64,000 nucleotides of DNA from Deinococcus fonticola. GTDB lineage: Bacteria; Deinococcota; Deinococci; Deinococcales; Deinococcaceae. A program made the position numbers and the translations under genes. A model generated the notes under the pieces. That model saw nothing but the letters and a program-made list of their open reading frames with translations. It did no database searches and had not been told where the DNA came from. The stretch is taken from positions 62,001-126,000 of the forward strand of contig NZ_SMMH01000005.1 of NCBI RefSeq assembly GCF_004634215.1, in the 5' to 3' direction. Positions 23,455 to 33,122 of this stretch are shown here, one piece after another; within the stretch, counting starts at the first letter, position 1; every line of letters begins with the position of its first letter.

Positions 23455-23890
23455 GGGGGAGGTTGACCTGTCTTGCAGATAGGCGCCGATGGTTGTTCTT
23501 GCCTCCGCTTTTTGGCTTAAGGTCACTGCAACGTTTGGCTCACGCATTCCTGACGTGGCCTGCGCATACTTGGAACTGGCCGAGCTGGTCAATCCGCGAC
23601 AGAAGTCGGGTTGAGGCCGGGAGGGTGGCGTCCACCTCCTACCGCATGCAGTCAAGCAGCAGTGAAAACGGACGTGCGAACGGACTTCAGCAGCCCCACC
23701 GGGGCAGGCGATCAGCGGGTGCAAGGCCCATAGTCCGGATAACACAACCATTCAGCACTGACCGGAAGTCCAGCCTCTTCCGGCACTTTTCTTTTGTGGA
23801 GACATTCTTTTCGGGAAGTGGTGCCCGAGCAGTTCTCCGAATGACGCGCTCTGCTCGGATAAAATCACTGCGTTCTTTTGCCCAATGCTC
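23455..23890. other. Intergenic region with a short unassigned frame
   Basis: A plus-strand frame of about 40 codons from ATG 23489 (ending ...AYLELAELVNPRQKSG) looks protein-like, but I do not recognise it and no start signal is convincing. A copy of the CCGAGCRGAGYGMG core (minus) lies at 23845-23858. The region is lower in GC than its neighbours. Confidence 0.4.
23845..23858 (-). repeat. CCGAGCAGAGCG-type dispersed intergenic repeat, copy 1
   Basis: Reverse complement reads CCGAGCAGAGCGCG, one mismatch from the other three copies at 35921, 37492 and 54694. Confidence 0.55.
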
Positions 23891-23902
23891 TAGCTTACCT
23901 TC

Positions 23903-24358
23903 GTGTTGTTTCTGCTGATGGCTCCTGCGCCTACACCCGTCACGCTGTCCGCGCAGGCGGGTCAGACGGTGACCCTTACCGTGCGCTTGCCCGCACCGGA
24001 TTCAGGTGTGCTGCTCAACCGGGGAGCGCCCAATTCCCTGATCTTGAAAACGCCGTGGGGACAGTGGAAGAAGTCCCCCAGCGGGCGGCCCTTCGTGAAT
24101 GGCGGGGCGGAGTTCAGCGGTTACTTTGGGCAGGTGCACCCCGTGATCCTGAGCTTCAAGGTTCCGGCGCGCACCCCGCCCGGCCCCCACAACGCGCAGC
24201 TGGCCCTGCAACTGTTCACGTGCAACCGGCAAGAAAAGCTCTGCCAGCAAAAAGACCTGACGTACCCCTTGACCATTCAGGTGGGCGACCGGCAGCAAGG
24301 GGGCCGCCTGGACGTGCCCGCGTCGGCTTTGCAGCGGCCGTTCAAACCGGGCGGCTGA
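23903..24358 (+). CDS. DsbD N-terminal-like secreted or membrane-tethered protein
   Basis: The 151-residue protein starts with a short hydrophobic stretch (LFLLMAPAP), then an immunoglobulin-like beta sandwich with VTLSAQAGQTVTLTVRLP and a distal pair of cysteines in LQLFTCNRQEKLCQQKDL. Spacing and placement recall the N-terminal thiol-exchange domain of DsbD. No DsbD membrane domain is fused or adjacent. The signal segment is short, so export is uncertain. The GTG start has TAGCTT (23891-23896) 6 nt upstream, so it is likely leaderless. Confidence 0.5.
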   Translation: MLFLLMAPAPTPVTLSAQAGQTVTLTVRLPAPDSGVLLNRGAPNSLILKTPWGQWKKSPSGRPFVNGGAEFSGYFGQVHPVILSFKVPARTPPGPHNAQLALQLFTCNRQEKLCQQKDLTYPLTIQVGDRQQGGRLDVPASALQRPFKPGG

Positions 24359-24463
24359 TCCTGTTTTGCACAGGTGAGCGCACCCCTCTTCCCTTCGCGG
24401 CGTCCAGAACAGCCGTTTCTTTCACTCGCCAACGCAACAGAACAACAGCAGAGGCACCACCTG

Positions 24464-25453
24464 CTATCCCTCCACGCGGCGTACCTCGACCCAGTGCTCG
24501 ACGGCTTTTTCGGTGTAAAGACCAAGCAAACGGACACGGCGCAGTTCCCCGGGGGTAAACCAGCAGGCGTCCTCAATTTCACCAGCTGGCAGCCGCAGGT
24601 CACCAGTCATCCCCTGCGCCTCGTAGATCATGCCGACGCTGTCCCACATGCCCTGATGATCGGTGAAGCGGAACTCCGGGCCAGCCAGCAGTTGCACGCG
24701 CTTCAGGTTGGTGACGCTCAGGCCTGTTTCCTCGAACGTCTCGCGGCGGGCGCAGTCTTCCAGCGATTCGCCGGGAACGAGTTTTCCGCCCGGCAGCACC
24801 CAGTCGCCGGAGTTGGCGTGCTTCAGCAGAAGCAGTCTCCCCTGTTCGTCAGTCAGCAGGACGCTGGCGCCGGGAAGGAACAGGGGTTGCTGCGGGCCGA
24901 CCAGCCGGCGGAAATCGGCCCAGAAGGTGCCGCTGCCGCTCAGGTCGAGGGGGGGCACCAGCCCCAGCGGCAACTCCGGCATCCCGGCGCGGCGGCGCAG
25001 GATATTCAGGTTGTTGCGGTTGATGTTGCTGCTCAGTTCCGGCAGGTCGTCCAGCGGGAACCACCGCAACTCCAGGGTTTCGCCGCTGTCGTCCGGTTGC
25101 GCGTGCTCCAGGGCGGCGGCGGGCAACGTCCCGTGAAACAGGATGTCCACGATGCACATCTCATGGCCGTTCGGGTAACGCAGGAACATGCGCTCACCGC
25201 TCTGCACGCCGTCCTCAAGGCCCAGCCAGGTCAGGTTGGGGCAGTCCAGCCCGGTTTCCTCCAGCAGTTCCCGCCGCACCCCGCTCAGAAAATCCTCGCC
25301 GGGGTTGACGCCGCCGCCCGGTTCGCCCCACCGGCCGTCATCGCCCCGGCGTTGCAGCAGCACGCGCCCCTGTTCGTCCTGAATGAGGGCACCCGCCGCC
25401 ACGCCCAGAATGGGACGGTTGCCCCACACCACCCGGAGTTTCATGATGTCCAC
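24464..25453 (-). CDS. Tandem double-Nudix hydrolase
   Basis: The 329-residue protein is a head-to-tail fusion of two Nudix domains. Domain 1 box is GGGVNPGEDFLSGVRRELLEETG (about residues 40-62) and domain 2 box is GGKLVPGESLEDCARRETFEETG (about 222-245); both keep all Glu ligands. The substrates are unknown. I moved the start to GTG 25453 (VDIMKLRVV), because TACACT (plus 25461-25466) lies 7 nt upstream; the longer ATG form at 25498 would lie before the transcript start. Confidence 0.85.
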   Translation of the reverse strand: MDIMKLRVVWGNRPILGVAAGALIQDEQGRVLLQRRGDDGRWGEPGGGVNPGEDFLSGVRRELLEETGLDCPNLTWLGLEDGVQSGERMFLRYPNGHEMCIVDILFHGTLPAAALEHAQPDDSGETLELRWFPLDDLPELSSNINRNNLNILRRRAGMPELPLGLVPPLDLSGSGTFWADFRRLVGPQQPLFLPGASVLLTDEQGRLLLLKHANSGDWVLPGGKLVPGESLEDCARRETFEETGLSVTNLKRVQLLAGPEFRFTDHQGMWDSVGMIYEAQGMTGDLRLPAGEIEDACWFTPGELRRVRLLGLYTEKAVEHWVEVRRVEG

Positions 25454-25500
25454 AGCCGGAAGTGTAGCCGCTGTCGCCCGCACAGATCTACGACACAAAA

Positions 25501-25529
25501 GAAAAAAGACGCTGCTCTCGCAACGTCTC
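25501..25529 (-). terminator. Terminator of tRNA-Ala
   Basis: Minus strand AGACGTTGC-GAGA-GCAGCGTCT hairpin followed by TTTTTTC, just downstream of the tRNA 3' CCA. Confidence 0.8.
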
Positions 25530-25535
25530 TTTTAC

Positions 25536-25612
<77 letters not shown>

Positions 25613-25724
25613 TTTTCGCGGGTGCTTCCCTCGGAAGCTCAGCTAGGTTATCAGCGAGTCCGGGTCTTGTCAACGGGGGCCGGGGGCGCATTCCGGCTGG
25701 GCGTGGCTGGGTATGCTGCGGGCC

Positions 25725-25997
25725 ATGACCGCTGGCCGAAATGGGATTGCCTTCACGCTGGACGGCGTGGACGAATTGACGTTCACGCGCATTCTCAATG
25801 ACCTGATGCACGACCAGGCGTTCAAAAAACCCTTGCAGGTGCAGGCGCGTGAGCCACGGGCCGGGCAGGCGGGGGCCTTGACGCTGGTGTTTCACCCGGA
25901 AGCGCGGTCGCAGGCCGTGGCGGCCATGCAGCGCCTGAAGACCATTCTGCTGCGCTACGGCGTGCAGGTGGACAGTGTGGTGGTGCCCGGTGAATAA
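25725..25997 (+). CDS. Small conserved-type hypothetical protein
   Basis: The 90-residue protein has an alpha/beta pattern (IAFTLDGVDELTFTRILNDLMHD, then ALTLVFHPEARSQAVAAMQRLKTILLRYGV) and no membrane segment. I do not recognise the family. The start at ATG 25725 has TATGCT (25712-25717) seven bases upstream, a typical leaderless start here, so the upstream ATG at 25713 is rejected. It lies alone between the tRNA and the permease genes. Confidence 0.65.
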   Translation: MTAGRNGIAFTLDGVDELTFTRILNDLMHDQAFKKPLQVQAREPRAGQAGALTLVFHPEARSQAVAAMQRLKTILLRYGVQVDSVVVPGE

Positions 25998-26011
25998 GCA
26001 GGGCGAATAAG

Positions 26012-26037
26012 AAAAGGGCAGCCACGCTGGACTGCCC
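26012..26037 (-). terminator. Terminator of the permease operon
   Basis: Minus strand GGGCAG (plus 26032-26037) pairs with CTGCCC (plus 26016-26021), followed by TTTTC, right after the 26054 gene. Confidence 0.75.
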
Positions 26038-26053
26038 CACGACTGATTAAACT

Positions 26054-26965
26054 TCAGTCCCCGTAGGGTTGCCCGATGGCTTTGGGGGCGGCGCTGCGGC
26101 CCGTGAACACCAGGGCCAGGATGGTCACCAGGTACGGCAGGGCGGTCACCAGGCTGGAGGGCAGGATGCCCTGGCCGTCCAGCGTGAGGCTCAGCGCCTG
26201 CAAAAAGCCGAACAGCATGGTGGCGCCCAGCACCCCCAGCGGTTTCCACTGCCCGAAGATCAGGGCCGCCAGGGCGATGAAGCCCATCCCGGCGCTCATG
26301 TTGCGGGTATAGGCCGTGAGGTTGCCGATGCTCATGAACACCCCGGCAGTACCGGCGAGGAGGCCCGACAGGATCACGGCGCTGTAGCGCATGCGGTACA
26401 CGTTGACACCCATGCTGGCGGCGGCGCTGGGTTTCTCGCCGGTGGCGCGCAGGCGCAGGCCGTACGGGGTGCGGTACAGGACGTACCAGACGACCGCCAC
26501 CAGCAGGGCGGCGAAGTACACGGGGGGCGAGAAGCGGAAGTCGCCGATGCCCCACAGCGGCAGCGGGTGCTCGACCTTGGGGCTTTCGGTGCTGGTGTTG
26601 AACAGCGCCGACAGGATCACCGAGGGCACGCCAGCGGCCAGCAGGTTGATGGCGGTGCCGCTGATGACCTGATCGGCGCGGTACTTGATGCTCAGGACGG
26701 CGTGAATCCAGGCGATCAGGCCGCCTGTAACGGCCCCGGCGAGCCAGCCGATCCAGGGAGCCAGGGCGCCGACGCTGGGTTCAATAAGCAGGGTGGTGAC
26801 TGCCCCGGCCAGCGCGCCGAAAATAATCAGGCCGTCCAGCGCGATGTTCACCACGCCCGAGCGTTCGCTGAACAGGCCGCCCATGCCGGTCAGCAGCAGG
26901 GGCACGAAACTGCGAATGAAGGTGATCAGAAAGGTCAGGCTGAAAATCTGGGTAAGGACGTCCAT
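26054..26965 (-). CDS. ABC transporter permease, nucleoside/BmpA type (second permease)
   Basis: The 303-residue polytopic protein is a BPD_transp_2 permease like YufQ/NupQ: LLTGMGGLFSERSGVVNIALDGLIIFGA, GLRLRATGEKPSAAASMGVNVYRMRY, and an 8-10 segment hydrophobicity profile. Such proteins pair with a YufP-type permease, an RBS-like ATPase and a BMP lipoprotein to import nucleosides. It follows the first permease directly (stop to start without gap). ATPase and binding protein genes are not adjacent, so they must lie elsewhere or be shared. Confidence 0.88.
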   Translation of the reverse strand: MDVLTQIFSLTFLITFIRSFVPLLLTGMGGLFSERSGVVNIALDGLIIFGALAGAVTTLLIEPSVGALAPWIGWLAGAVTGGLIAWIHAVLSIKYRADQVISGTAINLLAAGVPSVILSALFNTSTESPKVEHPLPLWGIGDFRFSPPVYFAALLVAVVWYVLYRTPYGLRLRATGEKPSAAASMGVNVYRMRYSAVILSGLLAGTAGVFMSIGNLTAYTRNMSAGMGFIALAALIFGQWKPLGVLGATMLFGFLQALSLTLDGQGILPSSLVTALPYLVTILALVFTGRSAAPKAIGQPYGD

Positions 26966-28957
26966 TTACTGCCCCCCCTCGCGGATGTTCTCTTCACGGG
27001 CAATCTCGGCACTGGCGCGGCCCACGTTGGGTTGCCCGCCGGGGGCCGGCGAGGCGAGTTGAGCGGGCGTCCCGGCGGGCGTTTCGGCCGTGCCACGCTG
27101 AGCGGGCCCGCTGGCCTGCGCCAGTTGCGGTGGTGGCGGGTTGGTGATGCGTTTGCTGAGGAACCCCCCGGCGGCGATAAACAGCACCACCAGGGCCTTA
27201 AGGACGGTCACGATGTCGCGGTTGATGGCGTCGAGTTTCAGGTCGGCGTCCACGCCCCCGGTGTCCAGCGTGCCGAACAGCAGCGCGGAAGCCACCACGC
27301 CCACCGGGGTGTTCTGGCCCATCAGGGCCACGGCGATGCCGTCGAAGCCGACGCCCACCGGCATGTTGCCTTTCAGGCGGTAGGAGTCCAGCGCCCCGCC
27401 CATCACGTAGTGTGTTCCGGCCAGGCCCGCGAACATCCCGGCGATGGTCATGGCCAGGATGGTGTTCCGGGCGACACTGATCCCACCATACTCGGCGGCT
27501 TTGGGCGAGAGGCCCACGGCCCGCAGGGCGTAGCCGGTGGCGGTGCGCCACATCAGCACGCCGAAAATGCCCACGCAGGCCAGCGCGATCAGGAAAGAGG
27601 CGTTCAGTTGCGAGCCGTCGAGCTGTACCGGCACGCCGACGCGCCAGGTGAGCGCGCCGACCAGCAGGGCCAGGCCGGCGGCCAGCAGGGTGCGCTGGCG
27701 CTGGCTTTTCAGGAAGACGTTCGCCAGCAGGTAGGTCACGAGCGCGAACAACCACCCGAGGCTGAGTTTCATCTGCTCGGGCGTGCCGACGTTCAGCACC
27801 TGGATCAGGGTAGGCAGGCGCGCGCCCTGGTGCAGTTCGTAGCTCTGCGCCTCGTCGCCGGGGGCCTTGATGGGCAGGTTCATCTGCCGCCCGAAGAACG
27901 GGAAGGTGTTCGACCCGATCAGGAAAATGAAGATGCCGGACGCGATGTAGTTCAGCATGATGGTGTTGATCACTTCACTGGAGCCGAAGCGGGCTTTCAG
28001 AAAGCCGGGAATGGCGCCCCACAGGGCGCCGCCCAGGCCCGCCGCGATGACCGCGAGGGGGGCCAGAAACCAGCCCAGGCCCTCGGGGCCGTACACGCCG
28101 ACCAGCATGGCGGCAATGGCCCCCATGGTGAGCTGACCGGGGCCGCCGATGTTAAAGAGGCCGGTGCGGAACGCGAACGCCACCGAGAGGCCCGTGAAGA
28201 TCAGCGGTGTGGCCAGTTTCAGGCTGTCCAGGAACGGCTGCAGGCGCGTGATGGGTGCGAACAGCGTGGAGTACACGAAGTAAACCAGGTCCGTGCGCGA
28301 CAGCCACCCGCCCCACGCCCCCAGCGCCTGTCCGGTGGCGTTGACCGGCGGCTGCACCACCAGTACGATGCCGGCCCCTACCAGCACCGCCAGTGCAATG
28401 GCGGCCGCCGGCACCAGCAGGGCGCGCAGGCGGTTTAGCCGCTGCCACCACGCCGGCTGGGCGCTCAGCCCCGCACCGGCCGCCACCAGCCCGGCCAGCA
28501 TGGGCACGAACAGGCCCAGGTTCATGCCGCCGCCCTCGTAGAAGTTGCGCAGGGCGCGTTTCGCGCCGGGGCGCAGGGTGGAGCTGGCGACCTGGGCGGC
28601 TGAGTCAGCCAGCGTCCTGTCGAGCAGCAGCACGGCAGCCAGCGAGGTCACAAAGGCCAGCAGCCCCGTGATCCAGAACCAGCGGGCGCGTTGCCAGGCA
28701 CCAGCCAGGGTCACGACCAGCAGGGCCAGCGTGGCCCAGGCCAGGGTCAGGGTCAGGCCACTGGCGGGCAGCTTCAGGTTGGGATCTCCAGTGTTCAGCA
28801 CCTGCCCGGTGACGTGCAAGAGGGCCGCTGAACCGTCAAAAGAGCGTCCCAGCGCGGCCAGGGGCGTCAGCAGCAGGGCGGCCAGGGCCACACCGCAGGC
28901 CGTCAGGGCAATCCGTGCCGCTGTCCCGGACGGGCGAGAATCATGAAGTTCAGTCAC
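26966..28957 (-). CDS. ABC transporter permease, nucleoside type, unusually long
   Basis: The 663-residue protein contains the BPD_transp_2 permease core (ATPLIFTGLSVAFAFRTGLFNIGGPGQLTMGAIAAML, GFLKARFGSSEVINTIMLNYIA, GYALRAVGLSPKAAEYGGI). Orthologues of YufP type are about 350 residues; this one has about 240 extra N-terminal residues with five or so hydrophobic segments and a further membrane insert in the core. The GTG start at 28957 is favoured because TAGAAT (plus 28965-28970) lies 7 nt upstream; longer forms would start inside the promoter. It is followed directly by the second permease. Confidence 0.8.
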   Translation of the reverse strand: MTELHDSRPSGTAARIALTACGVALAALLLTPLAALGRSFDGSAALLHVTGQVLNTGDPNLKLPASGLTLTLAWATLALLVVTLAGAWQRARWFWITGLLAFVTSLAAVLLLDRTLADSAAQVASSTLRPGAKRALRNFYEGGGMNLGLFVPMLAGLVAAGAGLSAQPAWWQRLNRLRALLVPAAAIALAVLVGAGIVLVVQPPVNATGQALGAWGGWLSRTDLVYFVYSTLFAPITRLQPFLDSLKLATPLIFTGLSVAFAFRTGLFNIGGPGQLTMGAIAAMLVGVYGPEGLGWFLAPLAVIAAGLGGALWGAIPGFLKARFGSSEVINTIMLNYIASGIFIFLIGSNTFPFFGRQMNLPIKAPGDEAQSYELHQGARLPTLIQVLNVGTPEQMKLSLGWLFALVTYLLANVFLKSQRQRTLLAAGLALLVGALTWRVGVPVQLDGSQLNASFLIALACVGIFGVLMWRTATGYALRAVGLSPKAAEYGGISVARNTILAMTIAGMFAGLAGTHYVMGGALDSYRLKGNMPVGVGFDGIAVALMGQNTPVGVVASALLFGTLDTGGVDADLKLDAINRDIVTVLKALVVLFIAAGGFLSKRITNPPPPQLAQASGPAQRGTAETPAGTPAQLASPAPGGQPNVGRASAEIAREENIREGGQ

Positions 28958-29069
28958 AGTACGCATTCTAAGCAGAGTGGCGTCATGAAAAGCGGAAACA
29001 GCGGGGCGCCGCGCAGGAAAAGCAGCCCCGCTCACTTCATTTTGTAAAGCAGCAGTTATGCTGTAAGGC

Positions 29070-29729
<660 letters not shown>

Positions 29730-29732
<3 letters not shown>

Positions 29733-29762
29733 GCCCCGTCTGGGTTGAGCCCCGTCTGGGTT
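29730..29762 (+). repeat. 16-bp tandem duplication over a stop codon
   Basis: TGAGCCCCGTCTGGGT occurs at 29730-29745 and again at 29746-29761 without mismatch. The first copy holds the stop codon of the upstream gene, as in the 16-bp array after gatA. Confidence 0.85.
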
Positions 29763-29781
29763 GAGCAGCGCCCTTCACAGG

Positions 29782-29811
29782 CCTCCCGTCCAAGCGGCAC
29801 GGGAGGTTTTT
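29782..29811 (+). terminator. Rho-independent terminator
   Basis: CCTCCCGT (29782-29789) pairs with ACGGGAGG (29799-29806), followed by TTTTT. Confidence 0.85.
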
Positions 29812-30103
29812 CATGTCGGTGGTTCAAGGCCCACCCGAACCCCACCGTTCCGCCGATCTGTTGCCTTCCAAATTTTTACGCTGTGGCCCCACAGGCCAGC
29901 GGGGGTGGACGCGCCGCCGATTTTCCCTTGTCTTACCCTTGCCTCCGCCTGGCCCTTTGCGCTTACATGGCGGGTGTAAGCGCTCAGTAAGAGGCAAAAG
30001 GGTTTCATGACGTGGAACCCCGTGGCGACTGCTGGCGTGTTCCCCTTCCCCATGCCCTCCCGGTGCCCGCCCAGTCGCTTTTCACCCCTGCAAGAGACCT
30101 GAC
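29812..30103. promoter_or_regulatory. Upstream region with a perfect 9-bp inverted repeat
   Basis: GCGCTTACA (29959-29967) and TGTAAGCGC (29975-29983) are perfect inverted repeats separated by 7 nt, about 120 bp before the 30104 gene. This could be an operator for the three-gene operon. No gene is seen in the rest of the stretch. Confidence 0.5.
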
Positions 30104-30952
30104 ATGACCAACCCCGCCAGTCCGCCGCCCCTCCCCCCCACCCGTCTGCCCGTCCCCCAGGAACGCCTGGTCTACCAGCGCCTCCCCACCGACTTTTACC
30201 CCTGGACGGAAGTGCTCAGCGACCTCGAACGCCGCCTCGACCCCACTTTCAGCGCCATTCTGGACGTGCAGGATCAGGGCCGCTGGGCCCGCTTCGTGTG
30301 GGTGCGCGGCGCAGCCCGGGGCGGCGTGGGCGCGGGCGGGCGCGACGTGCCGCTGGACGTGACCATGCGTTCCCTGCCGCGGGCGCAGGTGAGCCTGGCC
30401 CTGGTCGATCCGCTGGTGGCGGAGATCGTGTGGACGTGCCGGGCCAGCGCCGCCCGGCCAATGCAGACCCCCTGGCCCGCCGCCTACGACCAGCTGGTCA
30501 ATGAACGCTTTCACGGCGCGCTGATCTCCGGCCCGCACTGCTCCTTCTGGGATTCCGGGCGGGTGGTGACCGGCGCCCTGCCGCAGTCGGGGATGCCCTG
30601 CGTGACCGTCTCGAACGGCCCGGCGCAGGGGAATGTCAACCTGGTGCCGTTCTGGCAGAAACTGGTGCTGGTCACGCACCGCGCCAACCCGGCCTTCAGT
30701 GAAGCGTGGCGCCAGGTGAGCATGCAGTTGTCTGGCAAACACCCTGTCCTCGACCCGTTCGCCAATGAAGTGCGGGTGCTCAACGGGCAGTTGCAGGTCG
30801 ATAAGGACGCCAACCCCAAGGAACTGAAACCCGCCCTGCTGGCCGCCTACCTGACCACCCTGCGCCGCCTGGGCCTGCGCCTGAACGACGTGCCGGCGGG
30901 CGAGCTGCGGCGCGATGAACACTGGCGGGCCGCCGGCCTGGAGGAACAATGA
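30104..30952 (+). CDS. Hypothetical protein, first gene of HAMP operon
   Basis: The 282-residue soluble protein has a Pro-rich N-terminus and an alpha/beta body (LPTDFYPWTEVLSDLERRL, VPFWQKLVLVTHRANPAFSEAWRQVS). I do not recognise a family. No signal peptide or catalytic motif is seen. It overlaps the next gene (ATGA at 30949-30952), so the two are translationally coupled, and it probably works with the wHTH-like and HAMP proteins downstream. Confidence 0.7.
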   Translation: MTNPASPPPLPPTRLPVPQERLVYQRLPTDFYPWTEVLSDLERRLDPTFSAILDVQDQGRWARFVWVRGAARGGVGAGGRDVPLDVTMRSLPRAQVSLALVDPLVAEIVWTCRASAARPMQTPWPAAYDQLVNERFHGALISGPHCSFWDSGRVVTGALPQSGMPCVTVSNGPAQGNVNLVPFWQKLVLVTHRANPAFSEAWRQVSMQLSGKHPVLDPFANEVRVLNGQLQVDKDANPKELKPALLAAYLTTLRRLGLRLNDVPAGELRRDEHWRAAGLEEQ

Positions 30953-31365
30953 CCGCAGCAACCGTGATCCCGCAGCGCCCCGCCGCCCTGAAAGACGACA
31001 CGCCCCTGCCCTTCGGCGTCTGGCAGGTGCTGCACCTGGTCGACGGCGTGCGCAGCGTGCAGGGCATCGCTGCCGCGCTGAACATCAGCACTGAGCAAGT
31101 CTCGGCCGCGCTGGAGCAGGCGCATACCTGGATTGGCCGCTCGGTGCAGCGTGAGCAGGTCGTGACCGACGGCACCCTGCAAACCGTGTCGCAGTGCCTG
31201 GTGAGCGTCATGGGCCCTATGGCCGAACTGATCGTGGACGACGCCCTGTACGAAGTGGGCGAGAAACCCACGCTGGCCCAGGTGCTGTCCAGCATCGCCG
31301 CCCAGCTCGACGAGCAGCACCTGCATGCGTTCGTCCGGCAACTGCGCACCAAAGGGCTGGCCTGA
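30949..31365 (+). CDS. Winged-helix-like small protein, second gene of HAMP operon
   Basis: The 138-residue protein has a DUF4388-like winged-helix pattern (WQVLHLVDGVRSVQGIAAALNISTEQVSAALEQAHTW, about residues 25-62), followed by a helical domain MGPMAELIVDDALYEVG...LSSIAAQLDEQHLHAFVRQL. The second part recalls the helical domain often found beside kinases and response proteins. DNA binding is possible but not shown. The start overlaps the stop of the preceding gene (ATGA). Confidence 0.6.
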   Translation: MTAATVIPQRPAALKDDTPLPFGVWQVLHLVDGVRSVQGIAAALNISTEQVSAALEQAHTWIGRSVQREQVVTDGTLQTVSQCLVSVMGPMAELIVDDALYEVGEKPTLAQVLSSIAAQLDEQHLHAFVRQLRTKGLA

Positions 31366-31435
31366 TGCCTGAGCTGCGCCCAAACCCAAACCCGCACTGC
31401 CCGGCTTCCTCCTCCCTTGCTCTGAGGTTCCCCGC

Positions 31436-33043
31436 ATGAAGTACACCGTCGTCATCCGCCAGCCTGTCCCCGACGAAGTTCGCCCCACCCTGGAAAAGGA
31501 ACTGGTGGAACGCTTCGGCCTGAACGAGCAGCAGGCCGAGCGGCTTGCGGGCCGCCGCGCCGGGCGCCTGCTGAAACCCACCACGCAGGCCCGCGCCGAC
31601 CTGCTGCTGCGCGTCTACCTTTCGGTGGGCGCGCAGGTGCTGCTGGAGGAAATTCCGGAAGACGGCGACGCGCCCAGCCAGGCCTTCCGCGCTGCGCCCG
31701 CCCCGGTGGACGAGGCGGTGCTGGCTCCCCCGCTGCCCAACGACATTTCACTCAGCGAATTCAGCCTGCCGGTGGGCGGCAGCTCGGTGGGCGGCGACGT
31801 GTTCAGCCCGGCCGGCGCCGGCTTCACGGCCAGTGACGACCCTTTCGCCGCGACCTTTGCCCCTGTCGGCGGTGCCAGCCCCACCGCCCTGCTTGAAGCG
31901 CCGCCGCTCCCGGACTGGGCGACCCACGACCCCAACCTGCTGCCTGGCCACGACCCTGGTGTGAATCTGGTGGGTGGACTGCCCGGCCCCAGCCTGTCCA
32001 GTACCGCCACGCCCAGCGAGGCCGCGATTGCCCGTGAATTGCACAGTGCTGTTAATGGCAACAGTGCTGCCATTAGCACTACTGCCGCCGGTGGTGCCAG
32101 TACGGCCGATGGTGGCAGCCGTGCCGGCTCACCCAAAGGGCCCCTCACGGACGACTGGGCCGACTTCGCGGGCGGCCTGAACCTCCCCGAGAACAGCGCC
32201 CCGGTCACCGCCCCGCGCGCCACGACCGAATTCCTGACCGCCGTGACCGAGGATGCGCCGGCCAAAACCCTGCCGCGCACCAGCCTGGCCCGCCAGATCA
32301 CGCTGGCGACCCTGCTGCCCGTGGGCCTGTCGAGCCTGCTGAGTCTGAGCCTGCTGGCCCTGAGTCTGCCGGGGCAGCAAAACCGCACCAGCATCAACAG
32401 TGCCCAAAACCTGGCCACCGCCATCGGCACCACCCTGAACGACAGTTTCCAGGCCCTGACCGACGAACAACTCGACGCCATCGTCACCAACCCCGAAGTC
32501 GGGTTCGTGCGCGTCGAAAGTGCCAACGGCACGTCCTACACCCGCACCAAAGATCCCCTCAAGAACGACGCGGTGAACAAGCAGCTGGCTGCCTGGAGCC
32601 AGAGCAACCCCAACGGCCACAAAGTCAACCTCGACAGCGGCACCTACGTCACCAGCCGAGTCACGTTCGTGAACCAGGACGGCCGAATCACCCCGGTTCA
32701 GGGCGCCATCCCGGCAAATGCAACCCTGGTCCGGCGGGTCAGCGTGGGGATCATCGATAGCCAGAGCCAGCGCATTCTCTGGAACATCCTGCTGCTTTCC
32801 ATCCTGGCCACCCTGATTGGCCTGGGCATCGCCAGCCTGCTGGCCCGTCAGGCCGCGCAGCGCATCGTGCAGCCCATCAGCGACCTGGTGAAGGTGGCCG
32901 ACGCCATCTCGCTGGGTGACCTGACCCGCCCGGTGAAGGCCACCTCGAACGACGAACTGGGCGACCTCTCGCAGGCCCTGGAACGCATGCGCCTGAGCCT
33001 GGAAGCCGCCATGGATCGCCTGCGCCGCCGCAAACGCGGATAA
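31436..33043 (+). CDS. Membrane HAMP-domain protein without output domain
   Basis: The 535-residue protein has an unusual order. Residues 1-70 form a compact domain (KYTVVIRQPVPDEVRPTLEKELVERFG, then AERLAGRRAGRLLKP), residues 80-280 are a disordered Pro/Ala/Gly/Ser linker, then TM1 (about 290-315), a short external sensor (about 320-440), TM2 (about 445-468), and HAMP (about 470-530: QPISDLVKVADAISLGDLTRPV, NDELGDLSQALERMR). It stops after HAMP, with no kinase or methyl-accepting domain. Signalling must go through a partner, perhaps the coupled upstream proteins. Terminator at 33067. Confidence 0.8.
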   Translation: MKYTVVIRQPVPDEVRPTLEKELVERFGLNEQQAERLAGRRAGRLLKPTTQARADLLLRVYLSVGAQVLLEEIPEDGDAPSQAFRAAPAPVDEAVLAPPLPNDISLSEFSLPVGGSSVGGDVFSPAGAGFTASDDPFAATFAPVGGASPTALLEAPPLPDWATHDPNLLPGHDPGVNLVGGLPGPSLSSTATPSEAAIARELHSAVNGNSAAISTTAAGGASTADGGSRAGSPKGPLTDDWADFAGGLNLPENSAPVTAPRATTEFLTAVTEDAPAKTLPRTSLARQITLATLLPVGLSSLLSLSLLALSLPGQQNRTSINSAQNLATAIGTTLNDSFQALTDEQLDAIVTNPEVGFVRVESANGTSYTRTKDPLKNDAVNKQLAAWSQSNPNGHKVNLDSGTYVTSRVTFVNQDGRITPVQGAIPANATLVRRVSVGIIDSQSQRILWNILLLSILATLIGLGIASLLARQAAQRIVQPISDLVKVADAISLGDLTRPVKATSNDELGDLSQALERMRLSLEAAMDRLRRRKRG

Positions 33044-33066
33044 GGCACAGCAACAAAAATGAAAAT

Positions 33067-33092
33067 GGGGTGCCCTGTCGCACCCCTTTTTC
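33067..33092 (+). terminator. Rho-independent terminator
   Basis: GGGGTGC (33067-33073) pairs with GCACCCC (33080-33086), followed by TTTTTCT. It ends the HAMP operon. Confidence 0.88.
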
Positions 33093-33122
33093 TATACCGG
33101 CCCAGCCCCCGGCAGCCGTGGC

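Noticed and set aside
26069..28438. 789-codon plus-strand frame opposite the permeases
   Set aside because: The minus-strand permeases have clear motifs; the plus-strand translation is Gly/His/Gln-rich with no recognisable domain.
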